From contig NZ_CP023277.1 in the NCBI RefSeq assembly GCF_003065385.1, positions 1,768,889 to 1,832,888 on the forward strand: a DNA stretch of 64,000 bases, read 5' to 3'. The stretch comes from Polynucleobacter acidiphobus. GTDB lineage: Bacteria; Pseudomonadota; Gammaproteobacteria; Burkholderiales; Burkholderiaceae. Shown here one piece after another: positions 29,966-38,942 of this stretch. The position numbers and the translations under genes were made by a program. Numbering within the stretch: the stretch's first letter is position 1; the number at the start of each line of letters is the position of its first letter. The notes under the pieces are model-generated. The model saw nothing but the letters and a program-made list of their open reading frames with translations. It made no database searches and had not been told where the DNA came from.

Positions 29966-31405
29966 TTAGTAACGATAGGTTTCAGGCTTAAATGGGCCTT
30001 CTTTCTTAACGCCAATATAAGCAGCTTGTTGATCCGAAAGCTCCGTTAACTGTGCATTCAATTTCTTTAGTTGCAAACGAGCAACTTTTTCATCTAAATG
30101 CTTAGGCAAGGTATAGACGCCGACAGGGTATTTGTTCGTTCCTGCCGCTCCCCAGAGCTCGATCTGTGCAATCACTTGATTAGCAAACGATGAGCTCATG
30201 ACATACGAAGGGTGTCCAGTGCCGCAGCCTAAGTTCACTAAGCGGCCCTTGGCCAAAATAATGAGGCGCTTTTCTGGAAGACCATTGGCTGCCGGGAAGA
30301 TTACATGATCAACTTGAGGCTTAATTTCTTCCCATTGGTATTTTTCAATACCAGCAATATCAATTTCGTTATCAAAGTGACCGATGTTGCACACAATCGC
30401 CTGGTCTTTCATCTTCTTCATGTGATCGTGTGTGATGACATGATAGTTACCGGTCGCGGTCACAAAAATATCGGCCTTATCGGCAGCATATTCCATCGTG
30501 ACCACACGATATCCTTCCATTGCAGCCTGAAGCGCACAGATCGGGTCGACTTCGGTCACCCATACTTGAGCGGAGAGTGCACGCAATGCCTGAGCGGAGC
30601 CTTTGCCCACATCACCATAGCCAGCGACCACTGCAACTTTGCCGGCAATCATGACGTCGGTTGCGCGTTTAATCGCATCGACTAAAGATTCGCGGCAACC
30701 GTACAAGTTATCAAATTTACTCTTGGTAACCGAGTCATTGACGTTAATGGCTGGGAAATGCAATTCGCCCTTCGCATGCATTTGATAGAGACGATGCACA
30801 CCTGTTGTGGTTTCTTCGGTAACGCCATTAATCTTCGCTAACCGGGTTGAGTACCATGTTGGGTCGATCGCCAATTTACTCTTAATGGCCGCGAAGAGAA
30901 TACGTTCCTCTTCGCTCGTCGGATGATTCAGAACAGCCAGATCTTTTTCGGCCTTACTACCCAGATGCAGCAATAAGGTTGCATCACCACCGTCATCTAA
31001 GATCATATTGCTGTAACCGCCGTCTGCCCACTCAAAGATCTTGTGAGTGAAATCCCAATACTGCTCGAGGGTCTCACCTTTAATCGCAAATACTGGGGTA
31101 CCATTTGCAGCGATCGCGGCGGCGGCATGGTCTTGTGTTGAAAAAATATTGCATGAGGCCCAACGCACTTCGGCGCCCAAGGCCTCAAGCGTCTCAATCA
31201 GCACTGCTGTCTGAATAGTCATGTGCAGCGATCCGGTGATACGCGCGCCGCGCAATGGCTGCTTAGCAGCAAACTCTTCACGAATCGCCATCAAACCAGG
31301 CATCTCGGTTTCAGCAATTTTGATTTCTTTGCGACCAAAATCGGCCAAACCAATATCGGCAATTGCAAAATCGCCATTTAACTTTAAATCAGCTACGGTA
31401 TTCAT
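29966..31405 (-). CDS. ahcY: S-adenosylhomocysteine hydrolase
   Basis: A 479-residue NAD-dependent enzyme that splits SAH, the inhibitory product of methyl transfer, into adenosine and homocysteine. Visible motifs are [14 protein letters not shown], the NAD-binding [36 protein letters not shown] and the C-terminal [13 protein letters not shown], whose Lys and Tyr reach the neighbouring subunit's NAD. The SD GGAG lies 7 bp before the ATG. The 180-bp leader carries an SAH riboswitch. metF follows immediately. Confidence 0.98.
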   Translation of the reverse strand: MNTVADLKLNGDFAIADIGLADFGRKEIKIAETEMPGLMAIREEFAAKQPLRGARITGSLHMTIQTAVLIETLEALGAEVRWASCNIFSTQDHAAAAIAANGTPVFAIKGETLEQYWDFTHKIFEWADGGYSNMILDDGGDATLLLHLGSKAEKDLAVLNHPTSEEERILFAAIKSKLAIDPTWYSTRLAKINGVTEETTTGVHRLYQMHAKGELHFPAINVNDSVTKSKFDNLYGCRESLVDAIKRATDVMIAGKVAVVAGYGDVGKGSAQALRALSAQVWVTEVDPICALQAAMEGYRVVTMEYAADKADIFVTATGNYHVITHDHMKKMKDQAIVCNIGHFDNEIDIAGIEKYQWEEIKPQVDHVIFPAANGLPEKRLIILAKGRLVNLGCGTGHPSYVMSSSFANQVIAQIELWGAAGTNKYPVGVYTLPKHLDEKVARLQLKKLNAQLTELSDQQAAYIGVKKEGPFKPETYRY

Positions 31406-31446
31406 GAATAGCTCCAGCTAAAGAATGCCAGCAGAGCCAGTATTGA

Positions 31447-31477
31447 CTCGCTAACCACTAGCATTCGGGTTAGCGAG
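31447..31477 (-). promoter_or_regulatory. Expression-platform hairpin downstream of the SAH aptamer
   Basis: In transcript sense CTCGCTAACC (31456-31447 on the genomic plus strand as its complement) pairs with GGTTAGCGAG (31477-31468) in a perfect 10-bp stem with an 11-nt loop. The upstream arm includes the CGCTC bases that the SAH aptamer needs for its own pairing with GAGCG. The two structures therefore exclude each other. No U-run follows, so it is not a plain intrinsic terminator; a translational or Rho-linked effect is more likely. Confidence 0.6.
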
Positions 31478-31558
31478 CGCAGTTGCAATGAAGTTACTGG
31501 GTAACTCCCCTTCAAGCCTGGGGGGCGACGGTTCGCCCCTTGCAACGCTCCTTGAAGG
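31475..31558 (-). promoter_or_regulatory. S-adenosylhomocysteine (SAH) riboswitch
   Basis: The ahcY leader matches the SAH aptamer. The P1 stem CCTTCAAG/CTTGAAGG is perfect over 8 bp. The conserved GAGCGTTGCAA follows its 5' strand, then a GGGGCG hairpin, then CCAGGCTTG closing P1, then a variable hairpin (AGTTAC/GTAACT), and finally TTGCAACTGCGCTC, whose CGCTC pairs with GAGCG to form the pseudoknot. Known function: SAH binding raises expression of ahcY and linked genes. It lies about 70 bp before the ahcY ATG and 29 bp after the metK stop. Confidence 0.93.
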
Positions 31559-31562
31559 ATTT

Positions 31563-31587
31563 GCCTAAATTGTAATCAATTTTAGGC
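31563..31587. repeat. Imperfect inverted repeat at the metK stop
   Basis: GCCTAAATTG, a 4-base spacer taat, then CAATTTTAGGC: complementary arms with one extra base in the second. It begins at the metK stop codon and ends 4 bp before the SAH aptamer. It could be a weak terminator hairpin for metK, a regulator site, or a processing hairpin. There is no clear U-run in either direction. Confidence 0.5.
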
Positions 31588-32753
31588 TAGAGGCCTGCCG
31601 CAGCCCTCAAAGCGGCTGCCTTGTCCTTGCGCTCCCATGTGAAGTCAGGCTCCTCGCGGCCAAAATGGCCATATGCAGCGGTCTTTTTATAAATAGGGCG
31701 CAACAGATCCAGCATTTTTACAATACCCTTCGGACGAAGATCAAAATGCTCCGATACGAGTTTTGCAATCTGCTCGTCGGCAATCTTGCCAGTACCAAAG
31801 GTGCTAACCATGACCGATGTAGGACGAGCCACACCAATCGCATATGAGATCTGAATGAGGCATTTACTGGCCAAACCAGCAGCCACCACATTCTTGGCTA
31901 CATAGCGACCAGCATAGGCAGCCGATCGATCAACCTTGGACGGATCTTTCCCAGAAAACGCACCGCCACCATGAGGAGCTGCGCCACCGTAGGTATCCAC
32001 AATAATTTTGCGTCCGGTGAGGCCGCAATCGCCTTGCGGGCCACCAATCACAAAACGGCCGGTTGGGTTCACCAAATATTTAATGTCGCCCTTGATTAAA
32101 TGCTTAGGCAAAACTGGCTTGATTACTTCTTCGATCACCGCTTCACGTAATTTCTCCAAGGGAATATCCGCGGCATGCTGTGTCGATAGCACCACCGTAT
32201 CAATCGAGTCGGGCTTTCCATCGACATAGCGCAAGGTCACTTGGGATTTTGCATCGGGGCGCAGCCAATTTAGGCGCCCGTCACGACGCAATTGAGATTG
32301 GCGCTCCACCAAACGGTGTGACAAATAAATTGGTAAGGGCATTAGCTCAGGGGTCTCATCGCAAGCGTAACCAAACATTAGGCCCTGATCGCCCGCACCT
32401 TGATCCAAGCCATCATCGTGCGCTTTATCAACGCCTTGCGCAATGTCTGGGCTTTGTTTGTCATAAGCTACTAAAACTGCGCAGCCCTTGTAATCGATAC
32501 CATATTCAGTGTTGTCATAACCAATCTCGCGCAGGGTATTGCGCGCTACTTGAATGTAATCAACATTGGCATTGGTGGTGATTTCACCGGCCAGAACTAC
32601 TAAGCCAGTATTGCAAAGTGTCTCAGCAGCAACGCGTGCCTTTGGATCTTGCGCCAAAATAGCATCTAAGATCGAATCTGAGATCTGGTCTGCAACTTTA
32701 TCGGGATGTCCTTCAGAAACCGATTCTGAGGTAAAGAAATAATCGTTAGCCAT
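31587..32753 (-). CDS. metK: S-adenosylmethionine synthetase
   Basis: MetK makes SAM from methionine and ATP. It has 388 residues from ATG at 32753 ([19 protein letters not shown]). The in-frame ATG at 32765 is rejected because its own ATGGAG supplies the SD for the chosen start. Motifs are [37 protein letters not shown] and the P-loop-like [22 protein letters not shown]. The leader carries a SAM-II-like pseudoknot; ahcY and metF follow on the same strand. Confidence 0.98.
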   Translation of the reverse strand: MANDYFFTSESVSEGHPDKVADQISDSILDAILAQDPKARVAAETLCNTGLVVLAGEITTNANVDYIQVARNTLREIGYDNTEYGIDYKGCAVLVAYDKQSPDIAQGVDKAHDDGLDQGAGDQGLMFGYACDETPELMPLPIYLSHRLVERQSQLRRDGRLNWLRPDAKSQVTLRYVDGKPDSIDTVVLSTQHAADIPLEKLREAVIEEVIKPVLPKHLIKGDIKYLVNPTGRFVIGGPQGDCGLTGRKIIVDTYGGAAPHGGGAFSGKDPSKVDRSAAYAGRYVAKNVVAAGLASKCLIQISYAIGVARPTSVMVSTFGTGKIADEQIAKLVSEHFDLRPKGIVKMLDLLRPIYKKTAAYGHFGREEPDFTWERKDKAAALRAAAGL

Positions 32754-32801
32754 TCTATTCTCCATTTAATTAAGCACTGACAACACCACGTGCCGGGGAA
32801 T

Positions 32802-32866
32802 ACAACGGCGACGCTTTAGCAGATTTTTTTAATTCGCCCCGCAAGTTGTCTTTAACTCGGCGAATA
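32802..32866 (-). promoter_or_regulatory. SAM-II-like riboswitch candidate in the metK leader
   Basis: In transcript sense the leader has the order of elements of a SAM-II H-type pseudoknot: P1 5' strand ATTCGCC (32865-32859), loop GAGTTAAA (32858-32851), P2 5' strand ACAAC (32849-32845), TTGC (32844-32841), P1 3' strand GGCGAAT (32838-32832), an A-rich stretch, GCTAAA (32820-32815), then P2 3' strand GTTGT (32806-32802). P1 is perfect over 7 bp and P2 over 5 bp. TTGC before P1 3' and GCTAAA before P2 3' match the SAM-II consensus as I remember it. An 8-nt insert before P2 3' differs from short SAM-II examples. It contains TCGCC, which could pair with GGCGA and break P1, giving a switch. Confidence 0.6.
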
Positions 32867-32871
32867 GCCAA

Positions 32872-32901
32872 ATTCTAGCGCATCTAAGAACAGGCCGCCA
32901 A
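32872..32901 (-). promoter_or_regulatory. metK: Predicted sigma-70 promoter of metK
   Basis: In transcript sense, -35 TTGGCG (32901-32896), an 18-bp spacer and -10 TAGAAT (32877-32872). The expected start about 7 bp downstream (near 32865) coincides with the first base of the pseudoknot P1 strand, which supports both calls. The -35 matches the consensus in four of six positions. Confidence 0.45.
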
Positions 32902-32931
32902 ACCCCATTTTGAATTGAATATCATTAGCAC

Positions 32932-33792
32932 ATGTCACATTGGGCCTTGCATTTCATTCTAAAAGGTGTCGCCAGCCTCCCCTTGAGTTTGGCCCAGATT
33001 CTGGGTGGCTTAGGCGGGATTGTGGCCTACACCTTTTTCTCTCATTTTCGTGGCCTATTTCAAGAAAACTATCGCCATGCAATGCAGCTTCATGGTAGAA
33101 CAACTCATCCATGGAGGGCTGCCGCAGCTTCTGGCATGCTTTTTATCGATAGTCTTTGGATCTGGCATAACCCTAAAAAGGCGCTATCACGTGCTGACGT
33201 CCAGGACTGGAGCCCAGTCGATCAAGCGGTTCAAGAGGGCAAGGGCTTGGTGATGCTCACACCCCACCTGGGCGGCTTTGAAATCATCCCCCGCATATTA
33301 GCCAATCATTTTCCGGCTACCATTTTGTATCGTCCGGCTCGTCAAGAGTGGCTAAATGATCTAATTGAGGAGCAACGCGCCTATCCCAATATGCACTTTG
33401 TACCCACCAATCTGCAAGGAGTCCGAAAAATGGTCAAAGCCCTTCAAGAAGGCGAGGCGATTGGCATTCTTCCGGATCAAGTGCCCAGTGGCGGTGATGG
33501 GGTGTGGGTGAAGTTTTTTAATCGCTACGCTTATACGACCCCCCTGCCAGCTCGGTTAGCGAATCGCAATCAAACCCCCGTCATCTTGTTCTCAGCCATT
33601 CGCAAATCACTTGGTCAAGGCTGGATCATTAAAGCGCAACGCCTAAAGGCATTTTCAGAGGATCCCCATCAGGCAGCTACCCAAATGAACGAAGCGATTG
33701 AAGCGGTCATTCTTGAGGCTCCTGAGCAATTTATTTGGTCATACAACCGTTATAAACACCCGGAGGGCGCTGAGCTTCCACCCCAAGAGTAA
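32932..33792 (+). CDS. LpxL/HtrB-family lysophospholipid acyltransferase, copy 1
   Basis: A 286-residue inner-membrane acyltransferase of the lipid A late acylation family (LpxL/LpxM). The catalytic HX4E motif is HLGGFE in LTPHLGGFEII (about residues 107-112). ILPDQVPSGGDGVWVKFF and a C-terminal QFIWSYNRYKHP complete the family pattern. An N-terminal hydrophobic segment (about 5-35) anchors it. It is followed after 8 bp by a second family member and then dapF. Which acyl position each enzyme serves cannot be told from sequence. Confidence 0.9.
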   Translation: MSHWALHFILKGVASLPLSLAQILGGLGGIVAYTFFSHFRGLFQENYRHAMQLHGRTTHPWRAAAASGMLFIDSLWIWHNPKKALSRADVQDWSPVDQAVQEGKGLVMLTPHLGGFEIIPRILANHFPATILYRPARQEWLNDLIEEQRAYPNMHFVPTNLQGVRKMVKALQEGEAIGILPDQVPSGGDGVWVKFFNRYAYTTPLPARLANRNQTPVILFSAIRKSLGQGWIIKAQRLKAFSEDPHQAATQMNEAIEAVILEAPEQFIWSYNRYKHPEGAELPPQE

Positions 33793-33800
33793 ATTATTTG

Positions 33801-34700
33801 ATGAGCTGGCTACACACCCTTCTCAATTACATTGGCCTGAGCATTCTGAGGCTTTTTGCTTTCCTGCCCTACACGTGGACCGTTCAAATTGGGTACGCCC
33901 TCGGATCAGTATTTGGGCGTCTACCTCACCAACGTAAATATGTAGTTCTTCGTAATTTAGAACTGTGTTTTCCAAATCTCGGTCCCCATCAAATACAAAT
34001 CTTAGCCAATCAACACTGGCGCCTCTTGGGGCGCGCAGTCATTGAGCGCAGCCGTGTTTGGCTTGGCAGTGCAGAACAAATTTTCTCGATGGTCGACATT
34101 GAGAGCGAAATTCCTCTGGGCGATAACAAGCCTCGGATTTTGGTCATCCCCCACTTTGTCGGCTTTGAATGCGGATTCATGGCACTTTCTGCCCTTGGAG
34201 AAAAAAATGGCTGGCAGCGCGGAGCGGGTTTATATCAGAACATGAAAAACCCATTTTTTAACCAAAAAATCATTGAATGGCGCAACCGCTTTGGTGCTAA
34301 ATCAATTAATCGTCAGAACCGACTCTTTGATTTAATTCGAGAGATTCGTAAAGGTAATTTTGTCGTCATTGCGCCCGATATTGATCTTGGCCCTAAAGAC
34401 TCGGTTTTTGTTCCCTTCTTTGGTATTCCAACTAATACAATCACTGCGATATCGCGTCTAGCAAAAGCATGTAGTGCGGAAGTATGTTTGATGATCACAA
34501 CGCTGAATGCGGACAAGAGTAAATACATTTGCAAAATCCATAAAGCCTTACCAAATTTTCCTAGCGATGATCCAGTATCTGACACTGCGCGATTAAATCA
34601 TTACTTTGAAGAAGAAATTCGTAAACGCCCGGCTGAATACTATTGGGTTCATAAGCGCTTCAAATATCGCCCGCCAGGTGAAGCAAGCTTGTATGATTAG
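33801..34700 (+). CDS. LpxL/HtrB-family lysophospholipid acyltransferase, copy 2
   Basis: A 299-residue paralogue of the preceding gene. HX4E is HFVGFE in VIPHFVGFECGF. IAPDIDLGPKDSVFVPFFGIPTNTI and the C-terminal AEYYWVHKRFKYRP match the family. ATG at 33801 is chosen over the in-frame TTG just before it. It lies only 8 bp after copy 1, so both are co-transcribed, and the pair could add two secondary acyl chains to lipid A in sequence. dapF follows after 24 bp. Confidence 0.9.
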   Translation: MSWLHTLLNYIGLSILRLFAFLPYTWTVQIGYALGSVFGRLPHQRKYVVLRNLELCFPNLGPHQIQILANQHWRLLGRAVIERSRVWLGSAEQIFSMVDIESEIPLGDNKPRILVIPHFVGFECGFMALSALGEKNGWQRGAGLYQNMKNPFFNQKIIEWRNRFGAKSINRQNRLFDLIREIRKGNFVVIAPDIDLGPKDSVFVPFFGIPTNTITAISRLAKACSAEVCLMITTLNADKSKYICKIHKALPNFPSDDPVSDTARLNHYFEEEIRKRPAEYYWVHKRFKYRPPGEASLYD

Positions 34701-34724
34701 CCTCACATACTCTAAACGCATGTT

Positions 34725-35612
34725 ATGACCCGATTACGCTTTACCAAAATGCATGGCGCCGGCAATGACTTTATTGTGATTGATGCGACTCGCCAAGACA
34801 TTCGATCGATTACCCCAACGATTTGGCGAAAATTAGCACATCGCCAACTAGGTATCGGGGCCGATCAAATCTTGCTCGTGGAAAAAAGTAGTCTGCCAGA
34901 TGTTGATTTTAAATACCGTATCTTGAATGCAGATGGGGGCGAAGTCGAGCAATGCGGTAATGGTTCAAGATGCTTTGTGCGTTTTGTTCATGAGGAAGGT
35001 CTTAGCACTAAAGATCAAATCCGAGTTGAAGTGCGTAATGGTCTTCTAAGCCTCAAACGCTTAGCTAATGGCTATGTAGAAGTTGATATGGGTAGCCCCA
35101 TCTTTAACTCTGACGATATTCCATTTATTCCCTCGGGCCTGACAAGTAAACAAGAATTACACGAAACCCTTTATGCACTCCCACTGAGTCGCAATAGCGG
35201 CGCACATGCCGACTGGATTGCAGCTTTATCCATGGGCAACCCCCATGCCATTCAAGTGGTTGAGGATATTGATAGTGCGCCGGTATTAATCGATGGTCCG
35301 CTGATTGAGTCGCATCCCGCCTTTCCAAATCGAGTCAATGCTGGCTTTATGCAAGTTCTTGATCGCCACACAATTCGCTTGCGAGTCTATGAACGTGGAG
35401 CGGGCGAGACCCTATCGTGCGGTACCGGAGCGTGTGCTGCGGTGGTATCGGGCATTCGCCGCGGACTACTGGACTCCCCAGTAAAGGTAAGTACCCGTGG
35501 CGGAGAACTCGAAATTTTGTGGGATGGCTTTAAAAATCCCCACGCCCCCGTTTTGATGCGTGGGCCCACTCAAACCGTGTATCAGGGCGAAATCGATTTA
35601 GATACGCTTTAA
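34725..35612 (+). CDS. dapF: Diaminopimelate epimerase
   Basis: A 295-residue enzyme converting LL- to meso-diaminopimelate for lysine and peptidoglycan. Both catalytic cysteines are present: EQCGNGSRC near residue 76 and SCGTGACA near 228. The start [15 protein letters not shown] is canonical. It is downstream of the two acyltransferase genes. Its 3' end overlaps pyrE tail-to-tail by 4 bp. Confidence 0.97.
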   Translation: MTRLRFTKMHGAGNDFIVIDATRQDIRSITPTIWRKLAHRQLGIGADQILLVEKSSLPDVDFKYRILNADGGEVEQCGNGSRCFVRFVHEEGLSTKDQIRVEVRNGLLSLKRLANGYVEVDMGSPIFNSDDIPFIPSGLTSKQELHETLYALPLSRNSGAHADWIAALSMGNPHAIQVVEDIDSAPVLIDGPLIESHPAFPNRVNAGFMQVLDRHTIRLRVYERGAGETLSCGTGACAAVVSGIRRGLLDSPVKVSTRGGELEILWDGFKNPHAPVLMRGPTQTVYQGEIDLDTL

Positions 35613-36280
35613 ATCCCGTATCGAGCCCGGTAATTTTGAACTGCGGGTAGATGCGTTTGCAATTGCTGATCATGCGATTGTTGTAAAAAACGCATCAGGC
35701 TATCCAAATTAGCGATTGCAATTACTGGTAAACCAAATTCTTGTCCGACACTTTGGACCGCAGAATATTGCCCAATATTGACTGCGTCTCCGGATTTTTC
35801 CATACGATCGAGTGCAATTAATACCGCGCAGGGCTTGGCACCGACCCGCTCAATTAAATCAACCGACTCACGCACCGAGGTGCCCGCTGAAATCACATCG
35901 TCAATAATGACAACCCGACCATGAACCGGAGCACCAATCAGGGTTCCGCCTTCGCCGTGATCTTTGGCCTCTTTGCGGTTATAGGCAAACGGGGTATTAC
36001 GACCGGCATGCGCTAGTGCAATTGCCGTACTCGCCGCCAAAGTAATGCCCTTGTATGCGGGCCCAAAGAGCATATCAAAATCAATTTTGGATCCAAGGAG
36101 TGCTTGGGCATAAAACTCACCCAGCCTTCCCAGATGTGCACCATCATTAAAGAGTCCGGCATTAAAAAAATAGGGGGACAGTCGCCCAGCCTTCGTTTTA
36201 AACTCGCCAAAGGACAATACTTTTGCCTCAAGCGCGAATTGAATAAAGTCCGATTGAATTTGTTCTGAATTTACACTCAT
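35609..36280 (-). CDS. pyrE: Orotate phosphoribosyltransferase
   Basis: A 223-residue enzyme that makes orotidine 5'-phosphate from orotate and PRPP in pyrimidine synthesis. [18 protein letters not shown] near the N-terminus, [23 protein letters not shown], and the PRPP-binding [17 protein letters not shown] are all present. Its ATG is only 8 bp from the ATG of the divergent xth gene, so each promoter must sit inside or at the edge of the other's coding sequence, or the mRNAs must be nearly leaderless. Confidence 0.96.
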   Translation of the reverse strand: MSVNSEQIQSDFIQFALEAKVLSFGEFKTKAGRLSPYFFNAGLFNDGAHLGRLGEFYAQALLGSKIDFDMLFGPAYKGITLAASTAIALAHAGRNTPFAYNRKEAKDHGEGGTLIGAPVHGRVVIIDDVISAGTSVRESVDLIERVGAKPCAVLIALDRMEKSGDAVNIGQYSAVQSVGQEFGLPVIAIANLDSLMRFLQQSHDQQLQTHLPAVQNYRARYGI

Positions 36281-36288
36281 AGGCCTGT

Positions 36289-37071
36289 ATGTTACGCATC
36301 ATTTCTGCCAATCTCAATGGCATTCGCTCAGCAGCCAAAAAAGGCTTTATGGAGTGGATGCACGATCAGCGTGCTGATTTTATCTGCGTGCAAGAACTCA
36401 AGGCTCAAGAAGCTGATCTAGAAAGCACAATCCTCTCACCCGATGGACTAAATGCCTATTTTCATTATGCCGAGAAAAAAGGGTATAGCGGCGCCGGGAT
36501 CTTCACGCCCCACCCCATCGATGATTTACAAATTGGATTTGGTAACCCTGAATTTGATGCCGAAGGGCGCTATGTCGAAATCTCGATCGGCTCCCTGTCA
36601 GTGATTTCGGTCTACATGCCCTCTGGGTCCAGTTCTCCCGAACGACAAGAAGCAAAATTTCGTTTTCTAGATGCGTTTTTACCCCACCTCATCAAGCTTC
36701 GAAACAAAGGGCGGCAAATTGTTTTATGTGGGGATGTCAATATTGCGCATCACGAGATTGATCTTAAAAACTGGAAAGGTAATTTAAAAAATTCAGGGTT
36801 CTTACCGGAAGAGCGCGCCTGGCTAACCAGGCTGTTTACTGAAGAAGGGTATATGGATGTCTATCGACATCTCGAGCCCCATGCAAGTGATACTTGTTAT
36901 ACCTGGTGGAGTCAACGAGGCCAAGCGTATGCCAAGAATGTAGGGTGGCGCATTGATTATCAAATCGCCACACCAGAGTTTGGCAAGTCCGCTAAGAAGG
37001 CTAGTATTTATAAAAATCAGCGCTTCTCAGACCATGCGCCGCTTACGATTGAATATGATTGGGCGCTTTAA
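36289..37071 (+). CDS. xth: Exodeoxyribonuclease III family AP endonuclease
   Basis: A 260-residue exonuclease III/AP endonuclease acting in base excision repair. It begins [19 protein letters not shown]. The catalytic Glu is in [11 protein letters not shown]; later motifs are [25 protein letters not shown] and [11 protein letters not shown] with the general-base Asp-His. The start is fixed by the canonical N-terminus. The 3' end overlaps the AmpG-like gene by 29 bp in convergent orientation. Confidence 0.95.
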   Translation: MLRIISANLNGIRSAAKKGFMEWMHDQRADFICVQELKAQEADLESTILSPDGLNAYFHYAEKKGYSGAGIFTPHPIDDLQIGFGNPEFDAEGRYVEISIGSLSVISVYMPSGSSSPERQEAKFRFLDAFLPHLIKLRNKGRQIVLCGDVNIAHHEIDLKNWKGNLKNSGFLPEERAWLTRLFTEEGYMDVYRHLEPHASDTCYTWWSQRGQAYAKNVGWRIDYQIATPEFGKSAKKASIYKNQRFSDHAPLTIEYDWAL

Positions 37072-38368
37072 TCTGCATCCGAATAGCGATCCCAATCAAG
37101 ATGAGGACTGGGATGCCAATCAATGCGGTTGAGATAAAGAAACTTTCGTAGCCAAAGCGATCGACATAGACTCCAGAAAATCCAGCTAACCATTTTGGCA
37201 GCAACAGCATCATCGAACTAAATAATGCGTATTGCGTTGCTGAATATTGAACATTGGTTAATGAAGAAAGGTAAGCGATAAACGCAGCCGAAGCGATACC
37301 GGAGCTCAGATTATCGGCGGAGATCACCCAAACTAAACCGGTGAGATCATGGCCGCGCGTGCTTAGCCACGCAAAAAGAAGATTGCTGGCCGCCGAGAGA
37401 ATGGCTCCTAAAAATAAAATGCGCATCACGCCAAAACGCAGCGCCAGAATCCCGCCCACAAACGCGCCGACTAAAGTCATGATGACCCCAAATACTTTAG
37501 TAACGGCTGCCACCTCATCCTTGGTATAGCCCATATCCACATAAAACGGGTTCGCCATAATGCCCATCACAACATCGCTGATGCGGTAGACGGCAATGAG
37601 TGCCAGAATTAAAAGAGCATGCCAACGATATCGACTAATGAAGTCCGCAAAGGGTTGAATCAGGGTTTGGTGCAACCACTCGCCTGCCGAGCGCGCTTTG
37701 GGTAGCTGAACCATTTGGGGCTCAGGACTCAGTAAGGTGGTAATCACACCAACCCCCATCGACAATGCCATTACCAAATACGCAAATTGCCAGGCGTTGG
37801 CAAAGTAGAGGCTGGCGCTTTCTTCGGCGCGCGCTGCCAGCCACAATGCGCCCGCTCCTGCCCAAATCATCGCCAAGCGATAACCCGTTTGATAGCTAGC
37901 CGCCAAAGCAGCCTGGTACTCTGCCTTTGCCGACTCGATCCGAAAGGCATCAAGTGCAATGTCTTGGGTGGCTGAAGCAAAGGCGACTAATAATGCAAAC
38001 CAAATAATGACCTGTAAATCTTGCTTGGGATCATTCATGGCCATGCCAACTAGACCAATCATGATGAGCGCTTGAGCGAATAGCAACCAACTGCGCCGAC
38101 GTCCTAAGTATTTTGTGACTCCAGGAATTGGCACCCGGTCTACCAATGGGGCCCAAAGCCACTTACCGGCATAAAACAGGCCAACCCACGATAAATAACC
38201 AATGGTGCTGCGATCAATGCCAAGCTCTCTTAGACGAAAACTTAAGGTACCCAATACCAAGAGAAGTGGCAGGCCGGCCGAGAATCCTAGAAAGAAAATA
38301 CGAATGCTGGGCCACTCAAGATAGACCCGTAAATCATTCAACCAGGAGCGAATGCTATTTAGCTCCAC
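37043..38368 (-). CDS. AmpG-like muropeptide MFS permease
   Basis: A 441-residue, 12-helix major facilitator protein of the AmpG group, which imports anhydro-muropeptides for cell-wall recycling. Signs are FFLGFSAGLPLLLVLGTLSFRLRELGI near the N-terminus, WAPLVDRVPIPGVTKYLGRRRSWLL, and ASATQDIALDAFRIE. The start is GTG at 38368, overlapping the metW 3' end by 14 bp. Slt, present elsewhere in the window, would produce its substrate. Substrate identity is inferred from the family. Confidence 0.85.
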   Translation of the reverse strand: MELNSIRSWLNDLRVYLEWPSIRIFFLGFSAGLPLLLVLGTLSFRLRELGIDRSTIGYLSWVGLFYAGKWLWAPLVDRVPIPGVTKYLGRRRSWLLFAQALIMIGLVGMAMNDPKQDLQVIIWFALLVAFASATQDIALDAFRIESAKAEYQAALAASYQTGYRLAMIWAGAGALWLAARAEESASLYFANAWQFAYLVMALSMGVGVITTLLSPEPQMVQLPKARSAGEWLHQTLIQPFADFISRYRWHALLILALIAVYRISDVVMGIMANPFYVDMGYTKDEVAAVTKVFGVIMTLVGAFVGGILALRFGVMRILFLGAILSAASNLLFAWLSTRGHDLTGLVWVISADNLSSGIASAAFIAYLSSLTNVQYSATQYALFSSMMLLLPKWLAGFSGVYVDRFGYESFFISTALIGIPVLILIGIAIRMQIKAPNHIQS

Positions 38369-38942
38369 GCACGCGGTAGATTGCTAAGCTACCAAATAAA
38401 TTAGGTAGCCAGTGGACCGTCTTGCCATGATGCAAAACAACCCGCCCCAGAATCTCAATTCCTAATTTGTGGGCCAGGGCTTCAAAATCAGCAATGGTCA
38501 GAACTCGTACATTGGGGGTATTGAACCACTCATAGGGCAAGGATTTTGAAACCGGCATGCGGCCCAAAGCGACTGCGTAGCGATGCGACCAGTGTCCAAA
38601 GTTTGGAAAAGAGACAACGCATTGTTTTCCGACGCGAACCACCTCCCGCAAAATACGCTCGGTTTGATGAATCGTCTGCAAGGTCTGTGATAAGACGACA
38701 GTATCAAAACTCTGATCCTTGAAAAGTGCCAAACCACCCTCCAAATCTTGCTGAATTACATTTAAGCCCTTTTCCACACACGCCAATACCGCGCTATCTT
38801 TAATTTCAACACCATAAGTAATCGCTTGACGCTTTGCACGAATAAACTCGAGGAACGATCCATCACCACAACCCAGGTCTAGTAACGAGCTGTTTGTTTC
38901 AACCCAATTGGCGATCGCATCAAAATCGGATCTTAATTGCAT
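38355..38942 (-). CDS. metW: Methionine biosynthesis protein MetW
   Basis: A 195-residue methyltransferase-fold protein that accompanies MetX. SAM-site-like [15 protein letters not shown] lies at about 20-34, then [32 protein letters not shown] and [25 protein letters not shown] text. It overlaps the metX stop by 10 bp, the usual metX-metW pairing outside enteric bacteria. It is thought to assist MetX in O-acylhomoserine formation; no methyl acceptor is established. Confidence 0.94.
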   Translation of the reverse strand: MQLRSDFDAIANWVETNSSLLDLGCGDGSFLEFIRAKRQAITYGVEIKDSAVLACVEKGLNVIQQDLEGGLALFKDQSFDTVVLSQTLQTIHQTERILREVVRVGKQCVVSFPNFGHWSHRYAVALGRMPVSKSLPYEWFNTPNVRVLTIADFEALAHKLGIEILGRVVLHHGKTVHWLPNLFGSLAIYRVRGAK

